Part shown: one piece after another, positions 25,182-34,942 of the stretch
How positions within the stretch are numbered: the stretch's first letter is position 1
How the letters are laid out: each line of letters begins with the position of its first letter
From: Streptomyces spinoverrucosus
Lineage (GTDB): Bacteria; Actinomycetota; Actinomycetes; Streptomycetales; Streptomycetaceae
Assembly (NCBI RefSeq): GCF_006539505.1
Contig: NZ_BJND01000043.1
Coordinates: 1-64,000 of the forward strand
Direction: 5' to 3'
DNA: 64,000 nucleotides
Position numbers and translations under genes: made by a program
Notes under the pieces: model-generated
The model's database searches: none
Seen by the model: the letters and a program-made list of their open reading frames with translations, nothing else
What the model was told of the DNA's origin: nothing

Positions 25182-25670
25182 GTGACCACGATCGCCGTTA
25201 CCGGGCACATGGATCTGACCGGGGCCAGCGCTGCGCTGGTGCGCGATGCTCTGCGTGAGACGCTCAAGCCGTACGCCGGTGGCGGGCTGACCGGTGTCTC
25301 TTGCCTCGCCAAGGGCTCGGACTCGTTGTTCGCCGACGTTGTGCTGGAGCTTGGTGGGCGTCTGGTGGCGGTCATTCCCTCGCAGGACTATCGGCAGAAC
25401 AAGGTCAAGCCCGATCACGCCGAGACGTTCGATCGGCTTGTCGAGGCTGCGGACGAGGTGCTTGTGCATCCCCACGAGGCCGCGAACCGGGCGGCGTACG
25501 AGGACGCCAACCGAACGCTTCTCCAGCGCGCCGATCGTCTGGTCGCTGTCTGGAACGGCGAGCCGCCGAGCGGCAAGGGGGGTGGCACGGCGGACACCGT
25601 CATCGAGGCTCGGGAGGTGGGGCTGCCGGTTGACGTGGTGTGGCCGGAGGGGGTGGCTCGGGAGGGGTGA
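25182..25670 (+). CDS. SLOG/Rossmann-like nucleotide-binding protein
   Basis: A 162-residue protein with an N-terminal TTIAVTGHMDLTG, a GVSCLAKGSDSLFADVVLELGG core and a VIPSQDYR strand, the pattern of SLOG-superfamily Rossmann proteins (DprA/LOG-related, YspA-like) that bind nucleotides or their derivatives. The C-terminal LVAVWNGEPPSGKGGGTADTV resembles TIR/LOG sensors of small nucleotides. The role is unknown; SLOG proteins often act in stress or conflict systems. GTG 25182 has GAGGGAGC upstream. No effector is adjacent. Confidence 0.7.
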   Translation: MTTIAVTGHMDLTGASAALVRDALRETLKPYAGGGLTGVSCLAKGSDSLFADVVLELGGRLVAVIPSQDYRQNKVKPDHAETFDRLVEAADEVLVHPHEAANRAAYEDANRTLLQRADRLVAVWNGEPPSGKGGGTADTVIEAREVGLPVDVVWPEGVAREG

Positions 25671-26064
25671 GCGTCGGCTTCGGTGCGGTTGAGGTACGTG
25701 GTCGGCCCGTCATCTTCCAAGTGGCCGTTGGGGCCGCCCGCTTCTTGGTCAGTGTCGTGCTTCCGCCGCCCGCCTCAAGGGCGCTTCGCTGTCGCTGCGC
25801 GTCGCCTTGCGGCGATCGGCCTGCGGCCGCCCCTTGACCCGGGCCACGGAAGCACGGGGAAGAAGCGAGCGGGCGGCCCGGAAAGGCGGGTGGCCGACGG
25901 TGATGGCCGTGCGGGTGGGCCGGGTGGTCGGCCGGGGTTGGGGGTGCGCGTCAGCGTCTCGCATGCACGCCGGGTGGGCTGAGCGGCTTGCGGTGTGTGG
26001 GTTGGGGGCGCGGTTCCCTGTGAGGCAGGCCGGGTCCGTGGGCGAATGGAGAAGGGAGAATCCG
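25671..26064. other. gap with a large imperfect inverted repeat
   Basis: I see no gene in these 394 bp. A 10-bp inverted repeat (CGTGCTTCCG at 25756-25765 and CGGAAGCACG at 25847-25856) encloses nested pairing arms (CAAGGG-CG against CGCCCCTTG), giving a long potential stem-loop of about 100 nt. The rest is G-rich sequence before the XRE gene. Confidence 0.55.
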
Positions 26065-26394
26065 ATGAGCCACGCTCGTTGGAAGCTGGGCCGTGAGCGG
26101 CAGCTGGTCGAGGGGTACGCCGAGGCTGCCGAGGCCGGGCGGGCGGAGGTTCGGTTGGCCATGGCGTTTGCCAAGGCCGTTTATGACCGCCGTAAGGAGT
26201 TGGGGTTGTCCCAGGCGCAGCTCGCCGAGCGGGCCGGGCTCACCCAGGCGAAGATCTCCCGCCTCGAAGGCGCCGACACCGTACCGACTCTGCCGCTGCT
26301 GCGACGCCTGGCCCTGGCCATGGACTCGACCCTGAACATCGCCTTGGACGACGACCGCGAGGAAGTGGCGTTCGTCGCGCATACGGCCGCCTGA
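26065..26394 (+). CDS. XRE-family HTH regulator (HigA-like)
   Basis: A 109-residue protein with an N-terminal helical half and a C-terminal HTH (LGLSQAQLAERAGLTQAKISR at about 59-79), continuing EGADTVPTLPLLRRLALAMD. It looks like a HigA-type antitoxin, but no HigB toxin is visible upstream. A truncated paralogous C-terminal fragment lies at 49932-50106. ATG 26065 has GAAGGGAGA upstream. It converges on the methyltransferase gene with 9 bp between. Confidence 0.85.
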   Translation: MSHARWKLGRERQLVEGYAEAAEAGRAEVRLAMAFAKAVYDRRKELGLSQAQLAERAGLTQAKISRLEGADTVPTLPLLRRLALAMDSTLNIALDDDREEVAFVAHTAA

Positions 26395-26403
26395 ATCCAG
26401 GTC

Positions 26404-27069
26404 TCACTCCAGCGGCACGCGCTGGGTCACACGCCACAGGCGGCGTGGTAGCTCGCCCTCCTCGAAAGCGTGGATCTCCGTCAGTTCCCAGCCCTCCGCC
26501 AAGGCGTTCACCAGTTCGCGTGAGAAGAAGTGGACCGCGAAGCCGCCGTGTTCCCAGATGTCGTCTCCGTGCGGGGTTCCGGCGCCGTAGTGGGCGTCGC
26601 CTGTGTGGCGGACGGTGTAGACGAGGGTGCCGCCCGGGCGTAGGACGCGGTGGAGCTCGGTGAGCAGGGTGTGGAGTTCCTGCGTGGTCAGCGCCATGCA
26701 GAGCAGCATGTGGGCGAAGACCCCGTCCACCGAGGCGTCCGGCAGGGCCAACGGCCGTCTCACGTCCTGGACTTCGCAGGTCACCCTGTCCTGTACGCCC
26801 TGCTCGCGCGCGGCCTTCCGGAGCTGGTCCAGGGCCGTCGCGCTGAAGTCCGTCGCGTGGACCGTGAAGCCCTCGCGGGCGAAGTACAGGGCGTCCCGGC
26901 CATGGCCCGCGCCCAGTTCGAGGACCGTGCGGGCTCCCGCCGTGCGGAAGACTGTCGCCGCGTGGAGTGCCGGCGTGGACGGTTGTTCGCCGTACATACC
27001 GGGGTGGGCGGTGTACACCTCCTGCCAGTGCGCACGCTGTGCGTCTCCCAGCTCGTGTTCGTCCACCAT
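26404..27069 (-). CDS. class I SAM-dependent methyltransferase
   Basis: A 221-residue cytosolic enzyme. Motif I is VLELGAGHGRDALYFA, the SAM-binding acidic loop follows (VHATDFSATAL), motif IV-like VDGVFAHMLLCMA and the post-motif RVLRPGGTLVYTV complete a Rossmann-fold methyltransferase domain. The substrate is unknown. ATG 27069. It is divergent from the hypothetical gene at 27135. Confidence 0.9.
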   Translation of the reverse strand: MVDEHELGDAQRAHWQEVYTAHPGMYGEQPSTPALHAATVFRTAGARTVLELGAGHGRDALYFAREGFTVHATDFSATALDQLRKAAREQGVQDRVTCEVQDVRRPLALPDASVDGVFAHMLLCMALTTQELHTLLTELHRVLRPGGTLVYTVRHTGDAHYGAGTPHGDDIWEHGGFAVHFFSRELVNALAEGWELTEIHAFEEGELPRRLWRVTQRVPLE

Positions 27070-27134
27070 TGCTCCGTACGATCGCAGGCTGTCGTCAGTG
27101 CTGTCGTCAGCAAGGAAGGGCCGTAGGGACCATC

Positions 27135-27704
27135 ATGAATCATGCCCAGCTCACCGCCCTGGGGCGGGCCCTCCGGCTGCTCGGCGAGCACGGTGAGGCC
27201 CTCACCGGCGACACCCCGGACGCCCGGTTGCACGAGGTCAAGGCCGATCTGCGGCGGGCGCTCGACCTGCTGGAGGAGAGTGTCACCACCGCCGCGCCCA
27301 GCACCCGCTGCACCGAGCATCCGACGGGGCCCGTCGACGAGAGCGCGCCCGACCTGTGTCTGCTGTGCGAGACCCGGCGACGTGCCGCCCGGCGTGCCGA
27401 GTTCAACGGACCGGCCGCGCCCGGCCCGCCCACCGAGTCCGCGCCGTCCCGGTACGGCGTGCGCGGTGACCGGCCACAGCCCCAGCAGCGGTGGCTGCCG
27501 GAGCTGTGGAACGGGCAGGAGTGGCAGTTGTGCGGCACCCCGCGCCGGGACCGGCGGGAGGCCGAGCTGTATCTGGCGGCCCAGCGGCGCGGTTCGCGGC
27601 CCGCGATGGCGTATCGGCTCGTGCACGAGTTCACCGACTACGAGGTGCTGCGGGTGTGGGGGACGCCGGTGAGGATCGACATCGAGCCGATGGGGAATCT
27701 TTGA
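27135..27704 (+). CDS. conserved-type hypothetical protein
   Basis: A 189-residue protein. The N-terminal helical part ends LDLLEESVTT; a Cys/His cluster CTEHPTG...CLLCETR near residues 57-80 may bind zinc; the C-terminal part has WLPELWNGQEWQLCGTPRRDRREAELYLA. I do not recognise a function. ATG 27135 follows TAGGGACC, a plausible weak ribosome-binding site. It converges on the MFS gene. Confidence 0.7.
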   Translation: MNHAQLTALGRALRLLGEHGEALTGDTPDARLHEVKADLRRALDLLEESVTTAAPSTRCTEHPTGPVDESAPDLCLLCETRRRAARRAEFNGPAAPGPPTESAPSRYGVRGDRPQPQQRWLPELWNGQEWQLCGTPRRDRREAELYLAAQRRGSRPAMAYRLVHEFTDYEVLRVWGTPVRIDIEPMGNL

Positions 27705-27729
27705 TCGGCGGCCCAGCCGACTGCGTCTG

Positions 27730-29214
27730 CTACGCCTTCGCGGATTCGGACAGCCGCCTGGGTGGCACGGAGGGTGCCGTCCCCTGCGCCTGACCGCCCG
27801 CGTTCTGGCGCGGCAGGAACGACGCCACCGCGAACGCGAGGAGCGCCGCCCCCGCGCCGACCGCCAGCACCGTGCGGAAACCGTCCTGCGAGGGGAGCGA
27901 GAACGAGCCGAACGTCGTCGTCATCTGGGCCAGGATCACGCCCGCCACCGCGCTCGCCACCGAAGTACCGATGGACCGCATCAGCGTGTTGAGGCTGTTC
28001 GCCGCGGCCGTCTCCGACGCGGGTACGGCGCTCATGATGAGCGCGGGCATCGAGCCGTATGTGAAGCCGATGCCGGCGCCGATGACGCAGGAGACCAGGA
28101 CGAAGTGCCAGACCTGGTCCATCAGCAGGATGTTCAGCGCGTAGCCCGCCGCGACGATCAGGGCGCCGATCATCAGGGTGACCTTGGGGCCCTTCGCCTT
28201 GGAGACCGCCGCCGACACCGGTGCCGTGGCCATCATGACCAGGCCGGACGGGGCCATGACCAGGCCCGCCGCGAGCATCGACTGGCCGAGGCCGTAGCCC
28301 GTCTCCGAGGGCAGTTGCAGCAGCTGCGGGATGACCAGGGACATCGCGAACATCGCGAAGCCGACCGCCACCGAGGCGAGGTTCGTGACCAGGACCTGGC
28401 GGCGGGCCGTGGCCCGGAGGTCCACCAGCGGCTGCCCGACGCGCAGCTCCCACCAGCCCCAGACGAGCAGGACCACGACCGCCACGCCGAACAGGCCGAG
28501 CGTGGTGCCGCTGGTCCAGCCCCAGTCGGCGCCCTTGGAGATGCCGAGCAGCAGGCAGACCAGGCCGACCGCCATGCCCACGCCGCCGACCAGGTCGAAG
28601 CGGCCGCCGGTGCGGACCTGCGACTCGGGCACCAGGGTCAGGACCAGAAGTCCGGCCACGACGCCCAGTGCCGCCGAGGTCCAGAACAGGACGTGCCAGT
28701 CGAAGTTGTCGGCGATCAGCGCGGCGGCGGGCAGGCCCAGCGCGCCGCCGACGCCCAGGGACGCGCTCATCAGGGCGGTGGCGGAGCCGAGGCGCTCGGC
28801 GGGGAGTTCGTCGCGCATGATGCTGATGCCGAGCGGGATCACGCCCGAGGCAAGGCCCTGGAGCACCCGGCCGACGATCACCGGGGCGAGGGAGTCGCTG
28901 AGGGCGGCCGTGACCGAGCCCGCCACCAGCATCACCACGCTGACCAGCAGCATCCGGCGCTTGCCGTACATGTCGCCGAGCCGGCCCATGACGGGCGTGG
29001 CCACGGCGGCGGCGAGCAGCGTGGCCGTGACGGCCCAGGCGGTGTTCGACGAGGAGGCGTTCAGCAGGCGCGGCAGCTCCGGGACGATCGGGATGACCAG
29101 GGTCTGCATCAGGGATACGACGATTCCGGCGAAGGCCAGCACCGCCACCACGGCGTTCGACCTCGGCGGGGCGCTCCCCCCGGTCGGGGCGGGTCGGGCA
29201 GGGGTGTCGGACAT
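27730..29214 (-). CDS. MFS multidrug exporter (DHA2/14-TMS)
   Basis: A 494-residue polytopic protein with about 14 membrane segments. The MFS motif A GRLGDMYGKRRM follows helix 2, and motif C GGALGLPAAAL lies in helix 5, so it is a proton-driven drug exporter of the EmrB/QacA group. ATG 29214. Its promoter holds a perfect palindrome between -35 and -10, so it is presumably repressed by a MarR- or TetR-type protein encoded elsewhere. Confidence 0.92.
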   Translation of the reverse strand: MSDTPARPAPTGGSAPPRSNAVVAVLAFAGIVVSLMQTLVIPIVPELPRLLNASSSNTAWAVTATLLAAAVATPVMGRLGDMYGKRRMLLVSVVMLVAGSVTAALSDSLAPVIVGRVLQGLASGVIPLGISIMRDELPAERLGSATALMSASLGVGGALGLPAAALIADNFDWHVLFWTSAALGVVAGLLVLTLVPESQVRTGGRFDLVGGVGMAVGLVCLLLGISKGADWGWTSGTTLGLFGVAVVVLLVWGWWELRVGQPLVDLRATARRQVLVTNLASVAVGFAMFAMSLVIPQLLQLPSETGYGLGQSMLAAGLVMAPSGLVMMATAPVSAAVSKAKGPKVTLMIGALIVAAGYALNILLMDQVWHFVLVSCVIGAGIGFTYGSMPALIMSAVPASETAAANSLNTLMRSIGTSVASAVAGVILAQMTTTFGSFSLPSQDGFRTVLAVGAGAALLAFAVASFLPRQNAGGQAQGTAPSVPPRRLSESAKA

Positions 29215-29260
29215 GGGTGGCCTCCGGCGACATCACACAGGCGAGTGCTTGACTCAGGCA

Positions 29261-29289
29261 ACCTTAAGTCAGTTGATTGACTTACTCAA
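29261..29289 (-). promoter_or_regulatory. MFS promoter with internal palindromic operator
   Basis: On the minus strand TTGAGT (29284-29289) and TAAGGT (29261-29266) form a -35/-10 pair with a 17-bp spacer. TAAGTCA (29265-29271 on the plus strand) and TGACTTA (29278-29284) form a perfect 7-bp inverted repeat spaced 6 bp that fills the spacer; a bound repressor would block RNA polymerase. Confidence 0.65.
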
Positions 29290-29311
29290 GCAGGCCTGGT
29301 CAGCACGCAAA

Positions 29312-29351
29312 GAGGGGCGGCACCCGTGTCAGTCCACGGATGCCGCCCCTC
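29312..29351 (-). terminator. hairpin after the OYE gene
   Basis: GAGGGGCGGCA and TGCCGCCCCTC form a perfect 11-bp stem with an 18-nt loop, ten bases past the stop of the flavin oxidoreductase gene. It separates that gene from the MFS promoter. Confidence 0.75.
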
Positions 29352-29361
29352 GTTACGACAC

Positions 29362-30489
29362 TCAGCTCAGCGACCCCAACGACGCCGCGTCATACGGCGC
29401 CACCTCGTCGAACCGGCCCGCGAGCACCTTCGCCGCCCACTGCGGGTCCTGCAGCAGCGCCCGCCCCACGGCCACCAGGTCGAACTCGTCGCGCTCCAGC
29501 CGGTCCAGCAGGTTGTCGATGCTGCCCACCCCGGCGCCCTCGCCCTGGAACGCCTTGAGGAACTCCCCGTCCAGGCCCACGGACCCGACCGTGATGGCGG
29601 TCTTGCCGGTGAGCTTCTTGGTCCAGCCCGCGAGGTTGAGGTCCGAGCCCTCGAACTCCGGCAGCCAGTAGCGGCGCGTGGAGGCGTGGAAGGCGTCGAC
29701 GCCGGCCGCCGCGAGCGGGGCGAGGATCGCTTCCAGCTGCTCCGGGGTCTCGGCGAGCTTCGCGTCGTAGGCCTCCGGCTTCCACTGCGAGTAGCGGAAG
29801 ATCACGGGGAAGTCCGGCGAGACCGCCGCGCGTACGGCGGCCACGATCTCCGCCGCGAACTTGGCACGGGCGACCGGGTCACCGCCGTAGGCGTCCGTAC
29901 GGCGGTTGGTGCCGGCCCACAGGAACTGGTCGATGAGGTAGCCGTGGGCGCCGTGCAGCTCGACCCCGTCGAAGCCGATCCGTTCGGCCGCGGCGGCCGC
30001 CTCGGCGAAGGCCGCGACGACGTCGTCCAGGTCCTGCTGGGTCATCGCCCTGCCGGTACCCTCGGTGCCGTCCAGGCGCAGGCCGGACGGACCGACCGCC
30101 GGGGCCTCGGGGACGGGCGGGGCGCCCGGCTTGCGCACCATGCCGATGTGCCACAGCTGCGGCACGATCTTCCCGCCCGCCGCGTGCACCTCCTCGGCGA
30201 CCTTCGCCCACCCGGCCAGCTGCTCCTGGCCGTGGAAGCGCGGGACGGCGTCACTCTCCCCGGCGGACTCGTGGCCGATGTAGGTGCCCTCGGTGACGAT
30301 CAGACCGACGCCCGCTCCTGCGCGACGGGAGTAGTACGACGCCACATCCGCGCCCGGGATGCCGCCCGGGGAGAACTTGCGGGTCATCGGCGCCATCACG
30401 ATGCGGTTCGGGACGGTCAGGCCGCCGACGGTGAAGGGGCGGGCGAGGACCTGGGTCGCTCGGGAGACGGAGGACGCGGTGACGGTCAC
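29362..30489 (-). CDS. NADH:flavin oxidoreductase (old yellow enzyme)
   Basis: A 375-residue FMN-dependent TIM-barrel ene-reductase. Motifs in order: LTVPNRIVMAPMTR at the N-terminus, VPQLWHIG, GRAMTQQDLDDVV, FDGVELHGAHGYLIDQFL (His-Gly-Ala-His FMN/substrate region), and DLVAVGRALLQDPQW near the end. The physiological substrate is unknown. GTG 30489 is chosen because GAGGAG precedes it by 8 nt; a longer upstream frame (to 30558) looks like composition. Confidence 0.92.
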   Translation of the reverse strand: MTVTASSVSRATQVLARPFTVGGLTVPNRIVMAPMTRKFSPGGIPGADVASYYSRRAGAGVGLIVTEGTYIGHESAGESDAVPRFHGQEQLAGWAKVAEEVHAAGGKIVPQLWHIGMVRKPGAPPVPEAPAVGPSGLRLDGTEGTGRAMTQQDLDDVVAAFAEAAAAAERIGFDGVELHGAHGYLIDQFLWAGTNRRTDAYGGDPVARAKFAAEIVAAVRAAVSPDFPVIFRYSQWKPEAYDAKLAETPEQLEAILAPLAAAGVDAFHASTRRYWLPEFEGSDLNLAGWTKKLTGKTAITVGSVGLDGEFLKAFQGEGAGVGSIDNLLDRLERDEFDLVAVGRALLQDPQWAAKVLAGRFDEVAPYDAASLGSLS

Positions 30490-30637
30490 GTGGGGGCTCC
30501 TCGGAGTAGCCGACGGTTGGCGGAACAGCCGACGATTGGCTGATTGATGCGCGTGCATACTTGCACATCATTAACTGCCTCGCCGGACACCGCATTCCGC
30601 CCCCGCTCCCGGCCTCCGGTGTGACCCCGGACACGCC

Positions 30638-30677
30638 CGAGGGCGGCACCCCCTGTCTCCAGGGAGTGCCGCCCTCG
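30638..30677 (-). terminator. groEL terminator
   Basis: CGAGGGCGGCAC (30638-30649) pairs perfectly over 12 bp with GTGCCGCCCTCG (30666-30677), 33 bp after the groEL stop. Confidence 0.85.
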
Positions 30678-30709
30678 GTACTTACGGACGGGTCCGATCC
30701 TCGGAAGGA

Positions 30710-32332
<1,623 letters not shown>

Positions 32333-32456
32333 GTGAAGTGGTCCTCCCGGACTGGGGTGGATTGCTCCGGACCGCGCTGGCGCCCGCGACGGACGGCTCG
32401 CACGCCTCGTGGTTCCTTGCCCCACCCGGCTTGCGGCCTCACCGACCCGGTCCTTC

Positions 32457-32483
32457 TTGTCACTCTCACCTTCAGAGTGCTAA
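32457..32483. promoter_or_regulatory. CIRCE element 1 (proximal)
   Basis: TTGTCACTC, nine bases, GAGTGCTAA: the right arm is perfect and the left differs from TTAGCACTC at two or three bases. HrcA binds such sites and represses groEL at normal temperature. Confidence 0.75.
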
Positions 32484-32493
32484 CGCCCAATGA

Positions 32494-32520
32494 TTAGCAC
32501 TCGGGCATGCCGAGTGCAAG
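32494..32520. promoter_or_regulatory. CIRCE element 2 overlapping the groEL promoter
   Basis: TTAGCACTC, nine bases, GAGTGCAAG: left arm perfect. On the minus strand a -35 (TTGCAC, 32514-32519) and -10 (TAATCA, 32491-32496) with a 17-bp spacer overlap it, so HrcA binding would block the promoter. Confidence 0.85.
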
Positions 32521-32550
32521 CGGCTCCCACGGACTGACCCCGGGACAGGC

Positions 32551-32586
32551 CGAAGGGCTCGCACCCCGGGAGGTGCGAGCCCTTCG
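32551..32586 (-). terminator. cspA terminator
   Basis: CGAAGGGCTCGCACC and GGTGCGAGCCCTTCG form a perfect 15-bp stem with a 6-nt loop, 39 bp after the cspA stop. Confidence 0.85.
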
Positions 32587-32625
32587 AAGATGAACAGAAG
32601 AACGTCGCTGCAGTCGGCGCGTGCT

Positions 32626-32832
32626 TCAGCTGGTCGCGAGCCGGACCATGTCCGCCTGCGGCCCCTTCTGGCCCTGCGAGATCTCGAAATCGACCCGCTG
32701 ACCCTCTTCCAGGGTGCGGTATCCGTCCATCTGGATCGCGCTGTAGTGGACGAAAACATCCGCACCACCGTCGACCGCGATGAAGCCGTACCCCTTCTCC
32801 GCGTTGAACCACTTGACGGTGCCCTGAGCCAT
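32626..32832 (-). CDS. cold-shock protein, CspA family
   Basis: A 68-residue OB-fold protein, MAQGTVKWFNAEKGYGFIAV, with RNP1 KGYGFIAV and RNP2 VFVHYSA. It binds single-stranded nucleic acid as an RNA chaperone. ATG 32832 has GGGGAG upstream. A candidate promoter at 32944-32971 would give a 5' UTR of about 105 nt, long as in other cold-shock genes. Confidence 0.96.
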   Translation of the reverse strand: MAQGTVKWFNAEKGYGFIAVDGGADVFVHYSAIQMDGYRTLEEGQRVDFEISQGQKGPQADMVRLATS

Positions 32833-32943
32833 GCCTAACTCCCCTATTACTGGCCCTTGCACAGATCCACACTTCGCGGATCCGGGTCAGACCTCACCCC
32901 CCATTGATTGGGGGCGTGCGCCGGAACGCGTCGACCGCGGCTG

Positions 32944-32971
32944 AATGTATCTGTCCAACTGCCGTCTGCAA
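32944..32971 (-). promoter_or_regulatory. candidate cspA promoter
   Basis: On the minus strand TTGCAG (32966-32971) and TACATT (32944-32949) have a 16-bp spacer. The rest of the 33-kb gap (about 32972-33184) shows no gene or clear structure. Confidence 0.35.
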
Positions 32972-33184
32972 CAGGTCAATCGGACGAGAAATCTGGGCGC
33001 GGACGGTCGGTGATTTACGGAGAATTCGTCCGGATTCAGGGCAAGTCGGGCCCCGCAAAAGGAATGAACGGCGCAAAAGAGCCACACACTTTGGCTACTT
33101 CTCGTCGCTCGGAGCCGGCACTCATATGCGTCCGGCATGTCGATCCGCGACGCGTTCCCCAACTCTACCGCGCTCAACCACACT

Positions 33185-33252
33185 GAATTGCCCCCTCCGC
33201 TTCTCTCACGGAGGGGGCAATTCGATGAACATTGAGTAACCGAAGTTACTCA
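33185..33252. terminator. terminator hairpin plus second palindrome after moaD-like gene
   Basis: GAATTGCCCCCTCCG (33185-33199) pairs over 15 bp with CGGAGGGGGCAATTC (33209-33223). Just beside it TGAGTAAC-CGAA-GTTACTCA (33233-33252) forms a second perfect 8-bp palindrome. The first is probably the terminator of the gene at 33270; the second may be part of it or an operator. Confidence 0.75.
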
Positions 33253-33269
33253 CGGTAACGCGGGCGGTT

Positions 33270-33545
33270 TCAGCCGCCGGCCACCGCCGGAATGATCGAC
33301 ACGCCGGCACCGTCCGGGGTGGCCGTCTCCAGCCCCTGCTCGAAGCGGACGTCGTCGTCATTGACGTACACATTGACGAACCGCCGCAGCTTGCCCTGGT
33401 CGTCCAGGACCCGGGCGGCGATCCCGGTGTGGTTCTTCTCCAGATCGGCGATCACCTCACCGAGGGTCGCCCCCTCGGCGGAGACCTCAGCCTGGCCGCC
33501 GGTGTAGGTACGCAGGATGGTGGGGATGCGAACGGTCACGCTCAC
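33270..33545 (-). CDS. MoaD/ThiS-family sulfur carrier protein
   Basis: A 91-residue ubiquitin-like protein ending in the Gly-Gly (VAGG) needed for adenylation and thiocarboxylation by an E1-like enzyme. VTVRIPTILRTYTGGQAEV and FVNVYVNDDDVRFEQGLET match the family; in actinomycetes such a carrier next to thrC supplies sulfur in amino-acid biosynthesis. GTG 33545 has GGAGG 7 nt upstream. It lies just downstream of threonine synthase on the same strand. Confidence 0.92.
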   Translation of the reverse strand: MSVTVRIPTILRTYTGGQAEVSAEGATLGEVIADLEKNHTGIAARVLDDQGKLRRFVNVYVNDDDVRFEQGLETATPDGAGVSIIPAVAGG

Positions 33546-33569
33546 TTGAAACCTCCGGTCAGGGTGACG

Positions 33570-33602
33570 CCCCTAGGGGCGCGGGGAACTGCGCGACCAG
33601 CC
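33570..33602. repeat. dispersed intergenic repeat, copy 1
   Basis: The core AGGGGCGCGGGGAACTGCGC continuing GACCAGCC (33575-33602) is identical over 28 bases to a copy at 41743-41770, inside nagA. This motif recurs in Streptomyces genomes. Here it sits between the MoaD-like gene and thrC. Confidence 0.8.
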
Positions 33603-33635
33603 CCAACCGGCCCGCAGACGAAATACAAAGCTCTC

Positions 33636-34925
33636 TTACGCGAGCCCAGCCGCACGGAACGACTCAAGGCTCGGACGAATGGTGGCAGTCAGACCCGTAC
33701 CCGCCACCGCATCCAGCGTCTTCAGACCGTCCCCGGTGTTCAGCACCACGGTCGTCAGCGACGGATCCAGCACACCGTTCTCGATCAACTTCCGCGTCAC
33801 ACCAACCGTCACCCCACCCGCGGTCTCCGCAAAGATCCCCTCGGTCCGCGCCAGCACCTTGATCGCATCCACGACCTGCTCATCCGTCACGTCCTCCACG
33901 AAGCCGCCCGTACGGCGCGCGATGTCGAGGACATAGGGACCGTCCGCCGGGTTGCCGATGGCCAGCGACTTGGCGATCGTGTTCGGCTTCTGCGGCCGCA
34001 CCACGTCGTGCCCCGCCTTGAACGCGGTCGACACCGGCGAGCACCCCTCCGCCTGCGCCCCGAAGATCTTGTACGGCTTGTCCTCGACGAGCCCGAGCTT
34101 GATCAGCTCCTGCAGCCCCTTGTCGATCTTCGTCAGCTGGGAGCCGGACGCGATCGGCACCACGATCTGGTCGGGCAGCCGCCAGCCGAGCTGCTCGCAG
34201 ATCTCGTACGCCAGGGTCTTGGACCCCTCCGCGTAGTACGGCCGCAGGTTGACGTTGACGAAGCCCCAGCCCTCGCCCGCCGGGTCGCCGATCAGCTCGG
34301 AGCAGAAGCGGTTCACGTCGTCGTAGTTGCCCTCGATGCCGACGAGTTCACCGCCGTAGACCGCGGCCATGACGACCTTGCCCTGCTCCAGGTCGTGCGG
34401 GATGAACACGCAGGAGCGAAGGCCCGCCCGGGCGGCGGCGGCGCCGACGGCGCCGGCGAGGTTGCCGGTGGAGGAGCAGGAGAGCGTGGTGAAGCCGAAG
34501 GCCCGCGCGGCTTCCAGGGCCTGGGCGACCACCCGGTCCTTGAAGGAGTGGGTCGGGTTGCCGGAGTCGTCCTTGACGAACAGCTTGCCGGGCTCGACGC
34601 CGAGTTCACGGGCGAGGTGGTCGGCCTTGACCAGCTTGGTCCAGCCGGGGTTCAGGTTCGGCTTGTCGGCCACGTCGGCGGGGACGGGCAGCAGGGGCGC
34701 GTAACGCCAGATGTTGGACGGGCCCGCCTCGATGCGCTTACGGAGCTCCTCGGCGTCGTACGCGGAGAAGTCGTACGCGATCTCCAGCGGGCCGAAACAC
34801 TCCTCGCACGCGAAGACCGGGCCGAGTGGGACGCGGTGGCCGCACTCGCGACAGGACAGCGCCGCGGCGGGACCGAGGTCGACGGTGGGATTGCTGGTGC
34901 TGCTTTCGACAGTCTGCACAGCCAT
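33636..34925 (-). CDS. thrC: threonine synthase
   Basis: A 429-residue PLP enzyme that makes threonine from O-phosphohomoserine. An N-terminal CRECGHRVPLGPVFACEECFG zinc-ribbon-like motif precedes the PLP fold; the PLP-lysine is in NPTHSFKDRVV, with SCSSTGNLAGAVGAAAARAG and a GSQLTKIDKGL segment. ATG 34925 was chosen; longer starts reading MRRKGLAS lie within the riboswitch expression platform. It is controlled by a SAM-I riboswitch. Confidence 0.96.
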   Translation of the reverse strand: MAVQTVESSTSNPTVDLGPAAALSCRECGHRVPLGPVFACEECFGPLEIAYDFSAYDAEELRKRIEAGPSNIWRYAPLLPVPADVADKPNLNPGWTKLVKADHLARELGVEPGKLFVKDDSGNPTHSFKDRVVAQALEAARAFGFTTLSCSSTGNLAGAVGAAAARAGLRSCVFIPHDLEQGKVVMAAVYGGELVGIEGNYDDVNRFCSELIGDPAGEGWGFVNVNLRPYYAEGSKTLAYEICEQLGWRLPDQIVVPIASGSQLTKIDKGLQELIKLGLVEDKPYKIFGAQAEGCSPVSTAFKAGHDVVRPQKPNTIAKSLAIGNPADGPYVLDIARRTGGFVEDVTDEQVVDAIKVLARTEGIFAETAGGVTVGVTRKLIENGVLDPSLTTVVLNTGDGLKTLDAVAGTGLTATIRPSLESFRAAGLA

Positions 34926-34942
34926 GGAGGCGAGGCCCTTTC

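Noticed and set aside
33233..33252. Second terminator after the MoaD-like gene
   Set aside because: It is a clean palindrome but without a T-run and close to a better hairpin, so I left it as part of a combined feature.
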